A stretch of DNA of 64,000 bases from Elymus sibiricus (taxonomy: Eukaryota > Streptophyta > Magnoliopsida > Poales > Poaceae): contig CM077664.1 in assembly GCA_039707655.1 (NCBI GenBank), positions 121,804,485 to 121,868,484 of the forward strand. Reading direction: 5' to 3'. Of this stretch, positions 55,369 to 64,000 are shown piece after piece. A program made the translations under genes and the position numbers. The number at the start of each line of letters is the position of its first letter. Positions within the stretch are counted from its first letter, which is position 1. The notes under the pieces were generated by a model. It ran no database searches and was not told the origin of the DNA. It saw nothing but the letters and a program-made list of their open reading frames with translations.

Positions 55369-55715
55369 GTTGGAATGTAGGTTTTGGACATATTTGGATA
55401 GAGAGAGTGGTTGAGGGTTTAGGAGTACTGTCACTAAGCACTTGAGCAAAAAGACCATTAAGCAAGACCTCATCCCCTTTTAATAGTATTGGCTTTCCTA
55501 TGGACTCAATGTGATCTTGGATCACTAAACCAAAAATGTAGAGTCTTGATCTCCTACCAATCCTTGTCCTTAGCATTTTGAGGGGTCCACATCTTTAGTC
55601 CATGCCATGCCAATCATTGAACATCCTGAAATCTTTAACTTGAATGGACATTAGTTCAATGAGATATATGTTGTTATGAATTACCAAAGCCACCAAGGGA
55701 GCAAATGTGCTTTCA

Positions 55716-55730
55716 ATCTCCCCCTTTTTG
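55716..55730 (-). other. Polypurine tract of the SIRE-type element
   Basis: The minus strand reads CAAAAAGGGGGAGAT and then TGAAAGCAC, the start of the LTR. Confidence 0.85.
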
Positions 55731-56250
55731 GTAATTGATGAAAACATATAGATCAAAGCTTCAACAAATGATTAAATGAATGAAATACATCGTCGCTTTG
55801 AGAAGTATGTGATAAGTAAGAGCTCCCCCTAAATTTGTGCATTATTAAAGATTTGCGTTTGAATGCAAATGCACAATCGATTAGGCTCATGGGTCACTCT
55901 TCCATGTCACATACATCTTGGTGGAGCGCGCAAAATGATATGATTGGAATAGCAAGCACGCATCACCAACATAAGTGAGTGATCATACAAGATAATAATG
56001 GAGATGAGCATAGATCATCACAATAAGCATAGTATGACCAATCACAAGCATAAACGACAGAATATCTCACAGGCACTGTAGCAAGCACACACATCAAACA
56101 AAGTAGCAACAAGCAAATAGTAGCAAAAGAACTCACGAGAGAAAAACAATGACCAAAACACTCTCTCTCGAAGCCTATGATCTATACAAATTCTCCCCCG
56201 TTGGCAACAAGTACCAAAAAGATCGAATGGGTATAGGACTAATCGACGCT
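55731..56250 (-). other. Spacer between extra ORF and polypurine tract
   Basis: AT-rich sequence with no ORF; the likely 3' UTR of the extra ORF. Confidence 0.6.
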
Positions 56251-58326
56251 CTAAGCACGGTCCTCCGAAGCTCCTGAAGGCGATCTCCTGCTGGCAGCTC
56301 CGGTGTGCGTAGAAGGCGTTGAGAGAAGAGTGTCCGCGAAGGCTTCTGCGGATGTCTGCTGGGCTGGTGGAGTGGATACCGGCGGTGGCACTGTGGCAGC
56401 AGTAGCAGGTGCAGAGACTGTGGTCCGTGGATCCACAACTGGCACTGCAGCAGATCTGGCTGCCCTAGGCACTGTCTGGAATCTCTCTGTGGTTGGTCTA
56501 TCATCTCCACTGTCATCTGATGGGGCTGTCCTGACAGCATCAACATCACTCTGCAGCTTCTCCATAGTAGTCTGGATTTCAGTGACCTTGACATCTAGAT
56601 CATGAAATTTAGTCTCGATTATCCGCTCTAGGCTAGCCTGATGCTGGGTGAGGTTGGCTAGACTTCGCTCAATCCTCAGGGTGGCTTCAAGCAGATATGT
56701 CATTTGGTCAGCCTTAGACTTAAGATTTGCAACTGGAGCATTGGGAGCTGTTGCCTCCTGGGCTGCTTTTGCTTCTTTGGCTTTGCGGATATTCTCTTGA
56801 GCTTGTGCAGAAGTGGGATGTGAAGGATCCATCACAATCACATTGTCCTCAAACTCTGGACGCAAAGGCAAATGCTCTTGATCAAGAAGGTATGTGCTGG
56901 TTCCAACCTTGGAATTGATCAAAATCTGAATATGTGGAGCATATCCGCACGATCTCTTCTGATCAGCTGTAGTCCTCTTGATAGTTTCGACTATCAGGCT
57001 CATCACCTTAAATTTCTGAGGTGTATCAAACAAATGCAGCAAATTGATGGAGTGGCCATGAATCATTTTGTCATCTCCTGACTTGGGTAACAAGGTGTAC
57101 CGCAAGATGGTGTTCGTGGTGGCCAGTCCTGGGAGCAGATGCTTCACTGATCCAAGCTTATGAGTCTCAATGTCCTTCTGGGGGATAGCAGTGTACATGT
57201 TCTTCATGGTGTTGTGATCCATCTTGAGCTTTGCATAAACATCATAGTCATCGTCCTCTTCCTTGGGTGCACCAAGAAGACTTGCCCACTCAGAGATGGT
57301 TGACTGGTACCTGATACCCTCAGTCATCCACACAATGCGGCCATCTGGATAGAAGTGAGCAGTAGAGTAAAACTGCATGACCATCTCATCATTCCACTTG
57401 GTCAATTTCTTTCCGACAAAGTCATCAACTCCTGCAATCCTGAAGCTCTCATGGACGTGGGGGAAGTAATCCTCATTCTCATCAATGTATTCCCAATCCA
57501 CCCATTTCATGTCACTTACAATGGGCTTCTTGTCAAGCAATACCGTCTCATAGAAATTTTGTTGTTCTCGTGTGTGAAAGCGATAGTCACAAGCTGTCTT
57601 CCTCCTTGTAGCATAAGGATCTGACAGTCTCCACTGACGCAGTCCTTTATCTTTCCTCAGCATCATGTTTTCTGCAACTGGGTGTGCATCATCATGTTCT
57701 GGTATCTTGGGTTTCAATTTCCTGAGCACTAGTGGCTCTTCATCAACATTTGCCTCAGGCACTGGTGCCTTGTTCTTTTCAGCAGCTGATATGTTCCTGG
57801 TTGGCCTCTTGGGTGCTGGATCTTTTGGGTTGGACTTGGTGGGGGCAGCAGTCCTGATTGCATCAGACATAAGCTTTTGTGCCTTGGCTGGAGGTGCATC
57901 AGCAGTAGGTTCCTCCTCCTCCTCCTCCTCCTCATCAGTCCTCATGGAGGGCCTTCCAAGCACTTGAGCTGTAGTCTTCCTAGCTCTCTTCTTCTTAGCA
58001 GCTGGTTCTGTGTCACTAGGCTCTTCAAGAGTGAATTGCATAGTCTGCTTTGGAACTTTCCTCACAGTAGTTCTCTCTTTGGCAGAAGTGGGCTTGGTGC
58101 TATACTCCTTAGCAAGCACAACTCTTTTCTTCTTTGTTGCTGCCTCACTAGCAACAAAATCTTCATCCTCACTGTCTGAGGTTTTCTTCTTCCTTGTTCT
58201 AGTGGCTGCCTTAGGAAGATCTGGAGAGCTCCTCTCTCCCTCATAGAAACTCTCAGCAGGGCTTGACCCTTCACTAAGTTCTGCATGCTGTTCAGACCTG
58301 TTCTGGCTGTCGCTGGAATCTGACAT
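56251..58326 (-). CDS. Extra ORF of the SIRE-type element (691 aa)
   Basis: An intact ORF from ATG 58,326 to the stop at 56,251. Residues 1-210 are disordered, Ser/Glu/Lys-rich, with basic clusters (RTRKKK, KKKRARK) that look like nuclear localisation signals and an EEEEEEEE run. Residues of about 230-500 form a compact conserved-looking domain (WVDWEYIDENEDYFPHV, WNDEMVMQFYSTAHFYPDG, TISEWASLLGAP) similar in style to the domain annotated as 'putative plant transposon protein'. Residues 530-600 are coiled coil (LEATLRIERSLANLTQHQASL). The tail is Ala/Thr/Pro-rich. There is no signal peptide or membrane anchor, so it is not an envelope protein by sequence. It appears to have its own promoter and a 5' UTR intron. 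Its role is unknown. Confidence 0.85.
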   Translation of the reverse strand: MSDSSDSQNRSEQHAELSEGSSPAESFYEGERSSPDLPKAATRTRKKKTSDSEDEDFVASEAATKKKRVVLAKEYSTKPTSAKERTTVRKVPKQTMQFTLEEPSDTEPAAKKKRARKTTAQVLGRPSMRTDEEEEEEEEPTADAPPAKAQKLMSDAIRTAAPTKSNPKDPAPKRPTRNISAAEKNKAPVPEANVDEEPLVLRKLKPKIPEHDDAHPVAENMMLRKDKGLRQWRLSDPYATRRKTACDYRFHTREQQNFYETVLLDKKPIVSDMKWVDWEYIDENEDYFPHVHESFRIAGVDDFVGKKLTKWNDEMVMQFYSTAHFYPDGRIVWMTEGIRYQSTISEWASLLGAPKEEDDDYDVYAKLKMDHNTMKNMYTAIPQKDIETHKLGSVKHLLPGLATTNTILRYTLLPKSGDDKMIHGHSINLLHLFDTPQKFKVMSLIVETIKRTTADQKRSCGYAPHIQILINSKVGTSTYLLDQEHLPLRPEFEDNVIVMDPSHPTSAQAQENIRKAKEAKAAQEATAPNAPVANLKSKADQMTYLLEATLRIERSLANLTQHQASLERIIETKFHDLDVKVTEIQTTMEKLQSDVDAVRTAPSDDSGDDRPTTERFQTVPRAARSAAVPVVDPRTTVSAPATAATVPPPVSTPPAQQTSAEAFADTLLSTPSTHTGAASRRSPSGASEDRA

Positions 58327-58341
58327 CTTGCTGAGCTGACC

Positions 58342-58829
58342 CTGTGAATAGATGGGTATGGGCAGAGTAGATGAGTCATCACAAAAAGCAGAAGTTTTTC
58401 ATAAAAATGGAGTTCAACTCTTAGTTTCAAGTTTTCACAGGATGCATTTCGGATGGACCGAGTTGATCATCTCGGTGACACCGAAGCACTCTACAGAAAC
58501 CTTACACGCCATTTCGGTCAGACCGAGATGGGTTTCGGTGGCTCCGAGATGCTAGGGTTTCACTGAGACTTTACTTTCGGTCTCACCGATTCGTACAACT
58601 CGGTGGCACCGAGAAGTACTTGTGCTATGGCCAGAGGCCAAATCGGTAGGACCGAAAATTTTGAATCGGTCGGGATGCATTCGGCGGAAACTTAAACCTA
58701 AAAATTTTACTTGCATCTAATCTACGGAGTTTGCAGTGTAACAGGAGTTCTCAATCCGTGGCATGAATTCAGGCAGTCCAATCATGCATTGAATCGGAAA
58801 TGGGGAGCACGAGAGGGATCGAATCTCAC
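58342..58829 (-). other. Predicted 5' UTR intron of the extra ORF
   Basis: Donor GTTAGG|GTGAGA (exon end 58,830) and acceptor TATTCACAG| (exon start 58,341) define a 488-bp intron, leaving 15 bp before the ATG. It contains four pairs of the 13-bp palindrome: 58,449/58,472, 58,514/58,535, 58,577/58,600 and 58,643/58,666. Confidence 0.5.
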
Positions 58830-59009
58830 CCTAACTCAGTGGAGACTCTCTACGGCGGCAACGGCGGTGAAGATTGCCGTTGACGGTGATGGAATCCGGC
58901 GGCGAGGGCGCGCTGGAGACGACGGCTAAGTCCGGAGACGAGGGCGACGGCAGCAACGGGGTGCGAGAACGAGTGGGGTCGAGAAATTTCAACCGTTCGG
59001 TCCGCGCGA

Positions 59010-59017
59010 TATATATA
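59010..59017 (-). promoter_or_regulatory. Internal TATA box upstream of the extra ORF
   Basis: The minus strand reads GGGTATATATATCGCG. The nearest palindrome (59,029-59,041) is 12 bp upstream. A GC-rich leader like that of a plant gene follows down to the donor at 58,829. Confidence 0.6.
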
Positions 59018-59028
59018 CCCGTACGCTG

Positions 59029-59271
59029 TCGGTGGCGCCGAGTTGAACAACTCAGTGGCACCGATATGTGTAACTGCACGCAGATTAGCACATCGGTGGC
59101 TCCAAAATGGTTCAACTCGGTAGCACCGAGATGGAAAACCTAGATCAATCTAAGTGATTTCGGTTGGACCGAGTTTGAGTTAGTTGGTTCGGCCGAAATC
59201 ATTTAGAAGGTTTTGGAGTTTCAGCCCTTTCTGATCGGTGGCTCCGAGTGCTCCTCACCCGGAGGGTCCGA
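59029..59271. repeat. Paired palindromes upstream of the internal promoter
   Basis: Four pairs: 59,029/59,052, 59,093/59,117, 59,160/59,184 and 59,235/59,259. Offsets are 23 or 24 bp, and units are TCGGT-N3-ACCGA with up to two or three changes. Same unit and same pairing as in the LTR. Confidence 0.85.
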
Positions 59272-60068
59272 AAATGACTTGTTCAATTTTGTGATGCAGC
59301 AAGAATAGAAATTGAGACAAGAAAGCATAGATAGCTAGAGAAGGTACTTAGGCATTCTTGTACATCCACTTGGCCAGAAAACCAAGACAATCAAAACAAC
59401 AAATGGATGTCCTCGAATGATGAAAACATGCAAACCAACATGCTCACACAATAAGATTGCAAATGAAATATGTGTCAAACATGCACAACCAATTCTAGCA
59501 TCTATCAAGCAATGGCGATGACTAGGTCATCTATATATGAGTATGTTGACTTAGGAGCCAAATGAGAACATTTGATCATAGGTCATACTCATCGTTTAAG
59601 CACAAGTGGGGTTTCCACTTTTACATAAATCATTAATGTGTTCACACCATTAGAGCTGCTTTAGCTCAATTGTTTAGAGCAAAGCTCCCCCTTGATGTGA
59701 TATCCCCCCTAAGAGGGATGAACTAACCTTGGGTTTTGTCGATGATGACTTCATGTAGATGTTGAAGATGTGGATGCTCAATGTTGATGTAGACCATCAA
59801 GAGTTGGGAGCAATCCTTTGGAGTTTTGTGCTTTCAATACCTACATGGGTTAGTCCCACACAAGGAACATACAAGGATATCCATAGACATAGAGTGAAAT
59901 ACACATATGATGATGTCCATGAATGCATTGAATACCTTGTCCCTTATCTTACCAACAAGAGGGTTTGTGACTCCATGAACTAGTGCAAAATGTGAAAGTT
60001 GGTTGCACAAGTTCTTGCCATAAAGAATATGATTGAAGTTTGTTGGCGGAGTCACCCTCAAGAACTCT
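59272..60068 (-). other. Spacer between gag and the internal promoter
   Basis: No pol-like coding is present. A polypurine-like motif (AGGGGGGATATCACATCAAGG on the minus strand, about 59,677-59,710) lies in it. In autonomous SIRE elements about 4 kb of pol would lie here. Confidence 0.65.
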
Positions 60069-61531
60069 CTAGTTCTTCTTCTTTTGGACCCACATCAACT
60101 TGATGGGAATCCTTGGAGTTGTAGTAGCACTTGATGAAGTAGAACTTGATGAAGTCTTGGGAACCCACTTGACCATGGCTTGAGGAGCTTCTTCAAATGA
60201 ATCAATCTCTTCTTGAAGCTTGTCCTTGTCTTTTAGCTTGTGGTCTTGTGGTGGAAGATCTTCTTGAGCTTGTGTTCCCTTGAAGGAAGTAGGATCATAC
60301 ATCACTTGTTGAGGAACAAACTTCGTCTTGGGGTATTGATCTTCCTCCCTCTCAACTCCATCGGCATTGAACTTTCATTCAAAACCAACACCTTGGTTCT
60401 TCCGATGCCTTCCTTGCTTGCGTACAATTTCCTCAAATTGCTTACTCCCGGCAAGGCTCTTGTAGACACCTTTTTCTATAATTCCTTTCAATAGCATATT
60501 TTCTTGCTCAAGTGTAACTTGGCTAAGAGAATCATTAGTGGAATCAATAGAACTACTAGAAGCAACAACATTGGATTTAGCATTGTTATTGTTACTACTA
60601 GAGGTAGAACCATTTTTACTCTTGTTGCTAGTTTGCTTAGGTTTAACTTGTGGCATAAAGGTAGACAAGAGTAAACGCTTGGCAAGATATGAAGAACTCT
60701 TCTTTCGAAGATCGTCATTGATAGCTTTAAGAAACTCATGCTCTTGCTCTAAATTTAGCTTCTCGAAGCGTAGCTTCTCATGAGTTCTTAGAAGTTCTCT
60801 ATGATCCTCTTGAGTTGTTTCATGAGCTAACTTAAGAGCATTTAGTTCTTTAGTTAGACACTCAATATCCTTCATAGCATTGTCACTCGTTTCCTCTTGA
60901 CTATCATAATTACTAGCATTTTCATTATAGCTCACATCACCAAGCAAATCATCTTCATCACTATTGAAATCAAGATACTCGGGGTGTGATACCTTGGGGC
61001 CTTTTGCCATGAAGCATCTTCCAATTCCTTCATTTGGTGAGTCAAATAGATCATAGGAGTTGGATGACACAAGAGCAAGTCCGGCAACACCTTCATCTTG
61101 ACTATAGTCGGAGTTGGAGTGATAACTTCTCTCGGGGTGGTTGTCAGAGTCGGAGCCGGAAACCCATTCACCAACATGAGCTTGATGTCTTCTTCTTGTG
61201 TAGCTCTTGGATGACTTGTCCTTCCTCTCCGAATCCTTGCTTCTTCGAGAGTGTTTTAGTTCATAACGATCATCTCTACTCCTTCTCTCCTTATGCGGTG
61301 ATTCATCTCTTCTATGTCTTCCTCTTGGTGAATCGTCTCTTTTCTTGTAGGGAGCCGTACACTCATTAGAGTAGTGTCCGAGCTTTCCACAATTGTAGCA
61401 ATTACGGTCATGACTTGATGATCTTCTCTCATAGTGTCTTGAGCTAGAGCTTCTTTCTTTCCCTTTCTTCTTGTAGAACTTGTTGAATCTTTTCACCATT
61501 AGGCTAATCTCTTCATTGGATACTAGCTTGT
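60069..61531 (-). pseudogene. gag: Copia gag, C-terminal part with zinc knuckle
   Basis: The 5' part is cut off by the Athila insertion at 61,532. The frame has NKFYKKKGKERSSSS, then a CCHC zinc knuckle (CYNCGKLGHYSNEC), an Arg/Ser/Asp-rich stretch, acidic repeats and a coiled coil (ECLTKELNALKLAHE, EKLNLEQEHEFLKA). A TGA at 60,375-60,377 interrupts it, and the same frame then runs on to 60,069. The change could be a C-to-T transition. A length well above that of ordinary copia gag fits SIRE-type elements. Confidence 0.82.
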
Positions 61532-63167
61532 TGATGTCTACTACACAACTTATTCTTGTAGACTCGTGTTGGGCCTCCAAGCGCAGAGTTTTGTAGGACA
61601 GTAGCAATTTTCCCTCAAGTGGATGACCTAAGGTTTATCAATCCGTGGGAGGCGTAGGTTGAAGATGGTATCTCTCAAACAACCCTGCAACCAAATACAA
61701 GAAATCTCTTGTGTCCCCAACACACCCAATACAATGGTAAATTGTATAGGTGCACTAGTTCGGCGAAGAGATGGTGATAAAAGTGTAGTATGGATAGTAG
61801 ATATAGGTTTTTGTAATCTGAAAATATAAAAACAGCAAGGTAGCAAGTAACAAAAGTGAGTACAAACGGTATTGCAATGCTTAAAAACAAGGCCTAGGGT
61901 TCATACTTTCACTAGTGCGATCTCCCAACATTGTTGACATAGTTGAATCATATGTAAATCCCTCACGTGCGACAAAGAGTTCACTCCAAAGTCACAAGTA
62001 GCGGAGAACAAATGAAGAAATTGTTGTAGGGTACGAAACCACCTCAAAGTTATCCTTCCCGATCAATCTTATGAGCCATCCCCATTAATTGTCACAAACA
62101 GCCCTAGAGTTCGTACTAGAATAACACCTTAAGATACACATCAACCAAAACCCTAATGTCACCTAGGCACTCCAATGTCACCACGAGTACCCACGGGTTT
62201 GATTATACGATATGCATCACACAATCTCAGATTCATCTATTCAAACCAATACAAAGAACTTCAAAGAGTGCCCCAAAGTTTCTACCGGAAAGTCAAGACG
62301 AAAACGTGTGCCAACCCTTATGCATAAATCCAAGGTCACAGAACCCGCAAGTTGATCACCAAAACATACATCAAGTGACTCAAGTGAATATCCCATTGTC
62401 ACCACATATATCCATATGCAAGACATACATCAAGTGTTCTCAAATCCTTAAAGACTCAATCCGACAAGAAAACTTCAAAGGGAAAACTCAATTCATCACA
62501 AGAAGATAGAGAGGGGAAAACTCCATATGATTCATCTATATCAACAAAGCTCGCGATACATCAAGATCGTGCCATCTCAAGCACACGAGAGAGAGAGAGA
62601 GATCAAACACATAGCTACTGGTACAAACCCTCAGCCCCGAGGGTGAACTACTCCCTCCTCGTCATGGAGACCGCCGGGATGATGAAGATGGCCTCCGGTG
62701 ATGCTTTCCCCCCTCCGGCAGGGTGCCGGAAAAGGGCTGTAGATGGGATCTCTCTGGTACAGAGGCTTGCGGTGGCGTAAAAACTCATCTAGGTTAACTT
62801 TCGGGGGTTTCTGAATATATGTGATTTTTTGGCGTTGGAATCACGCGAGACGGAGCCACGTGGGCCCCACGAGGTACCAGGGCGCGCCTGGGGGGGTGGC
62901 GCGCCCCGGTGCCTCGTGGGCACTGGGTGGCCCCCCTCCAGTGGGTCTTGGTTCCAGTATTTCTTATTTGTTCCATAAAAAATCATCAAAAAGTTTCAAC
63001 TCATTTGGAGAACTTTCATTTCTGCACAAAAAACAACACCATGGTAGTTCTGCTGAAAACAGCGTCAGTCCGGGTTAGTTCTAATCAAATCATACCAAAA
63101 CCATATAGAATTGTTATAAATATGGCATGAATACTTCATAAATTATAGATACGTTGGAGACGTATCA
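61532..63167 (-). repeat. 3' LTR of the Sabrina-like element
   Basis: A 1,636-bp LTR starting TGATGTCTACTACACAAC and ending GGAGACGTATCA. It contains a GA microsatellite (about 62,586-62,602), the GC hairpin (62,867-62,919) and a minus-strand TATATTC at about 62,813-62,820. Confidence 0.85.
62867..62919. other. GC-rich hairpin in the Sabrina-like LTR
   Basis: Arms 62,867-62,888 and 62,898-62,919 around TGGGGGGGT. The left arm is identical to that in the WHAM-like LTR; the right arm differs by one C that creates a mismatch. It lies about 250-300 nt into the LTR, 47 bp before the TATA-like site. Confidence 0.85.
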
Positions 63168-63180
63168 GCATCCCAAGCTT
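63168..63180 (-). other. Polypurine tract of the Sabrina-like element
   Basis: The minus strand reads AAGCTTGGGATGC next to the LTR start. Confidence 0.75.
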
Positions 63181-64000
63181 AATTCCTGCTCGTCCTCGAG
63201 TAGGTAAATGATAAAAGAAATAATTTATGAAGTGTGAATGCTAGCATAGTGCAAAAGTTTGATCAATGATAATCTCAATCACTTTTCCTAGCATCATAAC
63301 AACAACTTTCTCTCATAAAAGTCATCATGATAAAGTAGCAATTAAAAGCAGAAATTTTGATGTGGAATGCTACCTATCATAATCATCATATAATCTTTTC
63401 TTTTATAGCATGGACGTTGGACTTGAATGATTCAAAGCAGGATCATTATTATAACAACAATATTTATTATCATAAAACTTCTCATGAGCAAGTAACAATT
63501 CATCACAACAATGAAGTATAAGGCATAAACTTTCTTGGAAACTAACAAACTATTCTAGTCAACAATGCAATTGCAATTCATCATATTTTCAGGAAGGGTC
63601 TCATGTAAGAGCTTTTTAGCAAGTCCACATACTCAACCATCATTTAGTCTTCTATGATTGCTAACACTCACGACATATATATGGAGCAACAGTTTCAGCC
63701 AGACACATAGAAAGATAGGGGCTTGTGATTTCGCCTCCCAACTTATTCACCTCAAGGGTGATGTCAACAATAATAACTCTTGATCACTCATATCCAACTG
63801 GATATATGTGCCTAGATCTTTCCCCACCACATGATGCTTGCAAAAGAGAAAAATAAAAAGGAAGTAGAGGAGAACACTATTGACTCTTGCATAAAAAGTA
63901 AATACATAAAAGTAAATGCATAAAAGTAAAAGATAGTCCCTTCGCAGAGGGAAGCAGAGGTTGTCATGCGCTTTTTATTTTTGGATGCACAAGCCCTTAA
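63181..64000 (-). other. Non-coding 3' internal region of the second Athila element
   Basis: No ORF. From about 63,430 the sequence follows 2,138-2,700 nearly base for base, including CAGCCAGACACATAGAAAGA and a repeated ACATAAAAGTAAA stretch near the window end. Confidence 0.8.

Larger units (their letters stand above)
54139..55715 (-). repeat. 3' LTR of the SIRE-type element
   Basis: Plus-strand reading starts TGTAGGATCGAAAGTATG and ends GTGCTTTCA; a minus-strand polypurine tract follows at 55,716. In transcription sense U3 runs from 55,715 down through an array of 13-bp palindromes (55,368-54,983) to a TATA box at 54,933-54,940. The 5' LTR lies outside the window. Bounds are inferred from TG/CA ends and the polypurine tract. 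Confidence 0.75.
54139..61531 (-). mobile_element. SIRE-type copia derivative lacking pol
   Basis: On the minus strand the order is gag (60,069-61,531, 5' part cut off by the next insertion), a non-coding spacer, an internal promoter with palindrome arrays, a 691-codon extra ORF (56,251-58,326), a polypurine tract and the 3' LTR (54,139-55,715). The gag zinc knuckle and the extra ORF between the pol position and the 3' LTR point to the SIRE/Maximus lineage. No integrase, RT or RNase H is found between gag and the extra ORF. Confidence 0.8.
61532..64000 (-). mobile_element. Second Athila-lineage element (Sabrina-like LTR), partial
   Basis: A minus-strand element inserted in the copia gag; only its 3' LTR (61,532-63,167) and about 830 bp of internal sequence are in the window. 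The LTR differs from the WHAM-like one, but the internal sequence from about 63,430 onward is very similar to 2,138-2,700. The left target flank is CTTGT; the right copy is outside the window. Confidence 0.85.

Noticed and set aside
1..64000. Bacterial, organellar or viral DNA in the window
   Set aside because: No prokaryotic operons, ribosome binding sites, chloroplast or mitochondrial genes or DNA-virus genes are visible; everything recognised is plant nuclear transposon or host gene.

Overview
The window is plant nuclear DNA, almost certainly from a Triticeae grass (wheat, Aegilops or barley type). The grounds are deep nesting of multi-kilobase LTR retrotransposons, Athila-type LTRs that resemble from memory the wheat families WHAM and Sabrina, Stowaway-like ends, broken LINEs, and only one recognisable host gene in 64 kb. 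No rRNA gene, tRNA gene or CRISPR array is visible.

Layout. (i) 1-25,536: a minus-strand gypsy LTR (pieces 1-502 and 23,963-25,536) was split by an Athila-lineage element (503-23,962, TSD TCGTA, 1,518-bp LTRs). That element was in turn split by a very young Tat/Retand-type gypsy element (7,322-20,577, TSD GGCCT, 544-bp LTRs with one mismatch). The young element carries gag-pro and pol on the plus strand and a seven-exon gene on the opposite strand. (ii) 25,545-34,310: LINE remnants, one holding a plus-strand solo LTR (26,574-27,966) and a pol-less Athila-type element (28,360-34,097, TSD TTCCT). (iii) 34,311-40,820: low-copy-looking DNA ending in a Helitron-like 3' terminus, then a decayed minus-strand LINE. 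(iv) 41,301-42,596: a two-exon minus-strand host gene for a 105-residue coiled-coil protein. (v) 42,600-46,356: microsatellite, MITEs and AT-rich degenerate repeats. (vi) 46,357-54,138: two LTR fragments, then a plus-strand gypsy element with a 4.1-kb LTR and a tRNA-Met-type primer site. (vii) 54,139-61,531: a minus-strand SIRE-type copia derivative with gag and a 691-codon extra ORF but no pol. (viii) 61,532-64,000: the 3' end of a second Athila element (Sabrina-like LTR), running off the window.

The most interesting theme is accessory genes with their own promoters inside retrotransposons. In the Athila element a small post-pol ORF is preceded by a copy of the LTR hairpin plus a TATA box. 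In the copia element the extra ORF is preceded by a TATA box and by the same array of paired 13-bp palindromes (TCGGT-N3-ACCGA, partners mostly 23 bp apart) that lies upstream of the LTR TATA box. In the Tat element the antisense gene has its own TATA box and a 5' UTR intron. The long gypsy LTRs also contain what looks like a spliced micro-ORF with a GC-AG intron. Separately, four different Athila-type LTRs share a GC-rich hairpin upstream of their TATA boxes whose arm sequences differ but remain paired.

Everything here was read by eye. Family names come from memory, and splice junctions are predictions from consensus and reading-frame continuity.
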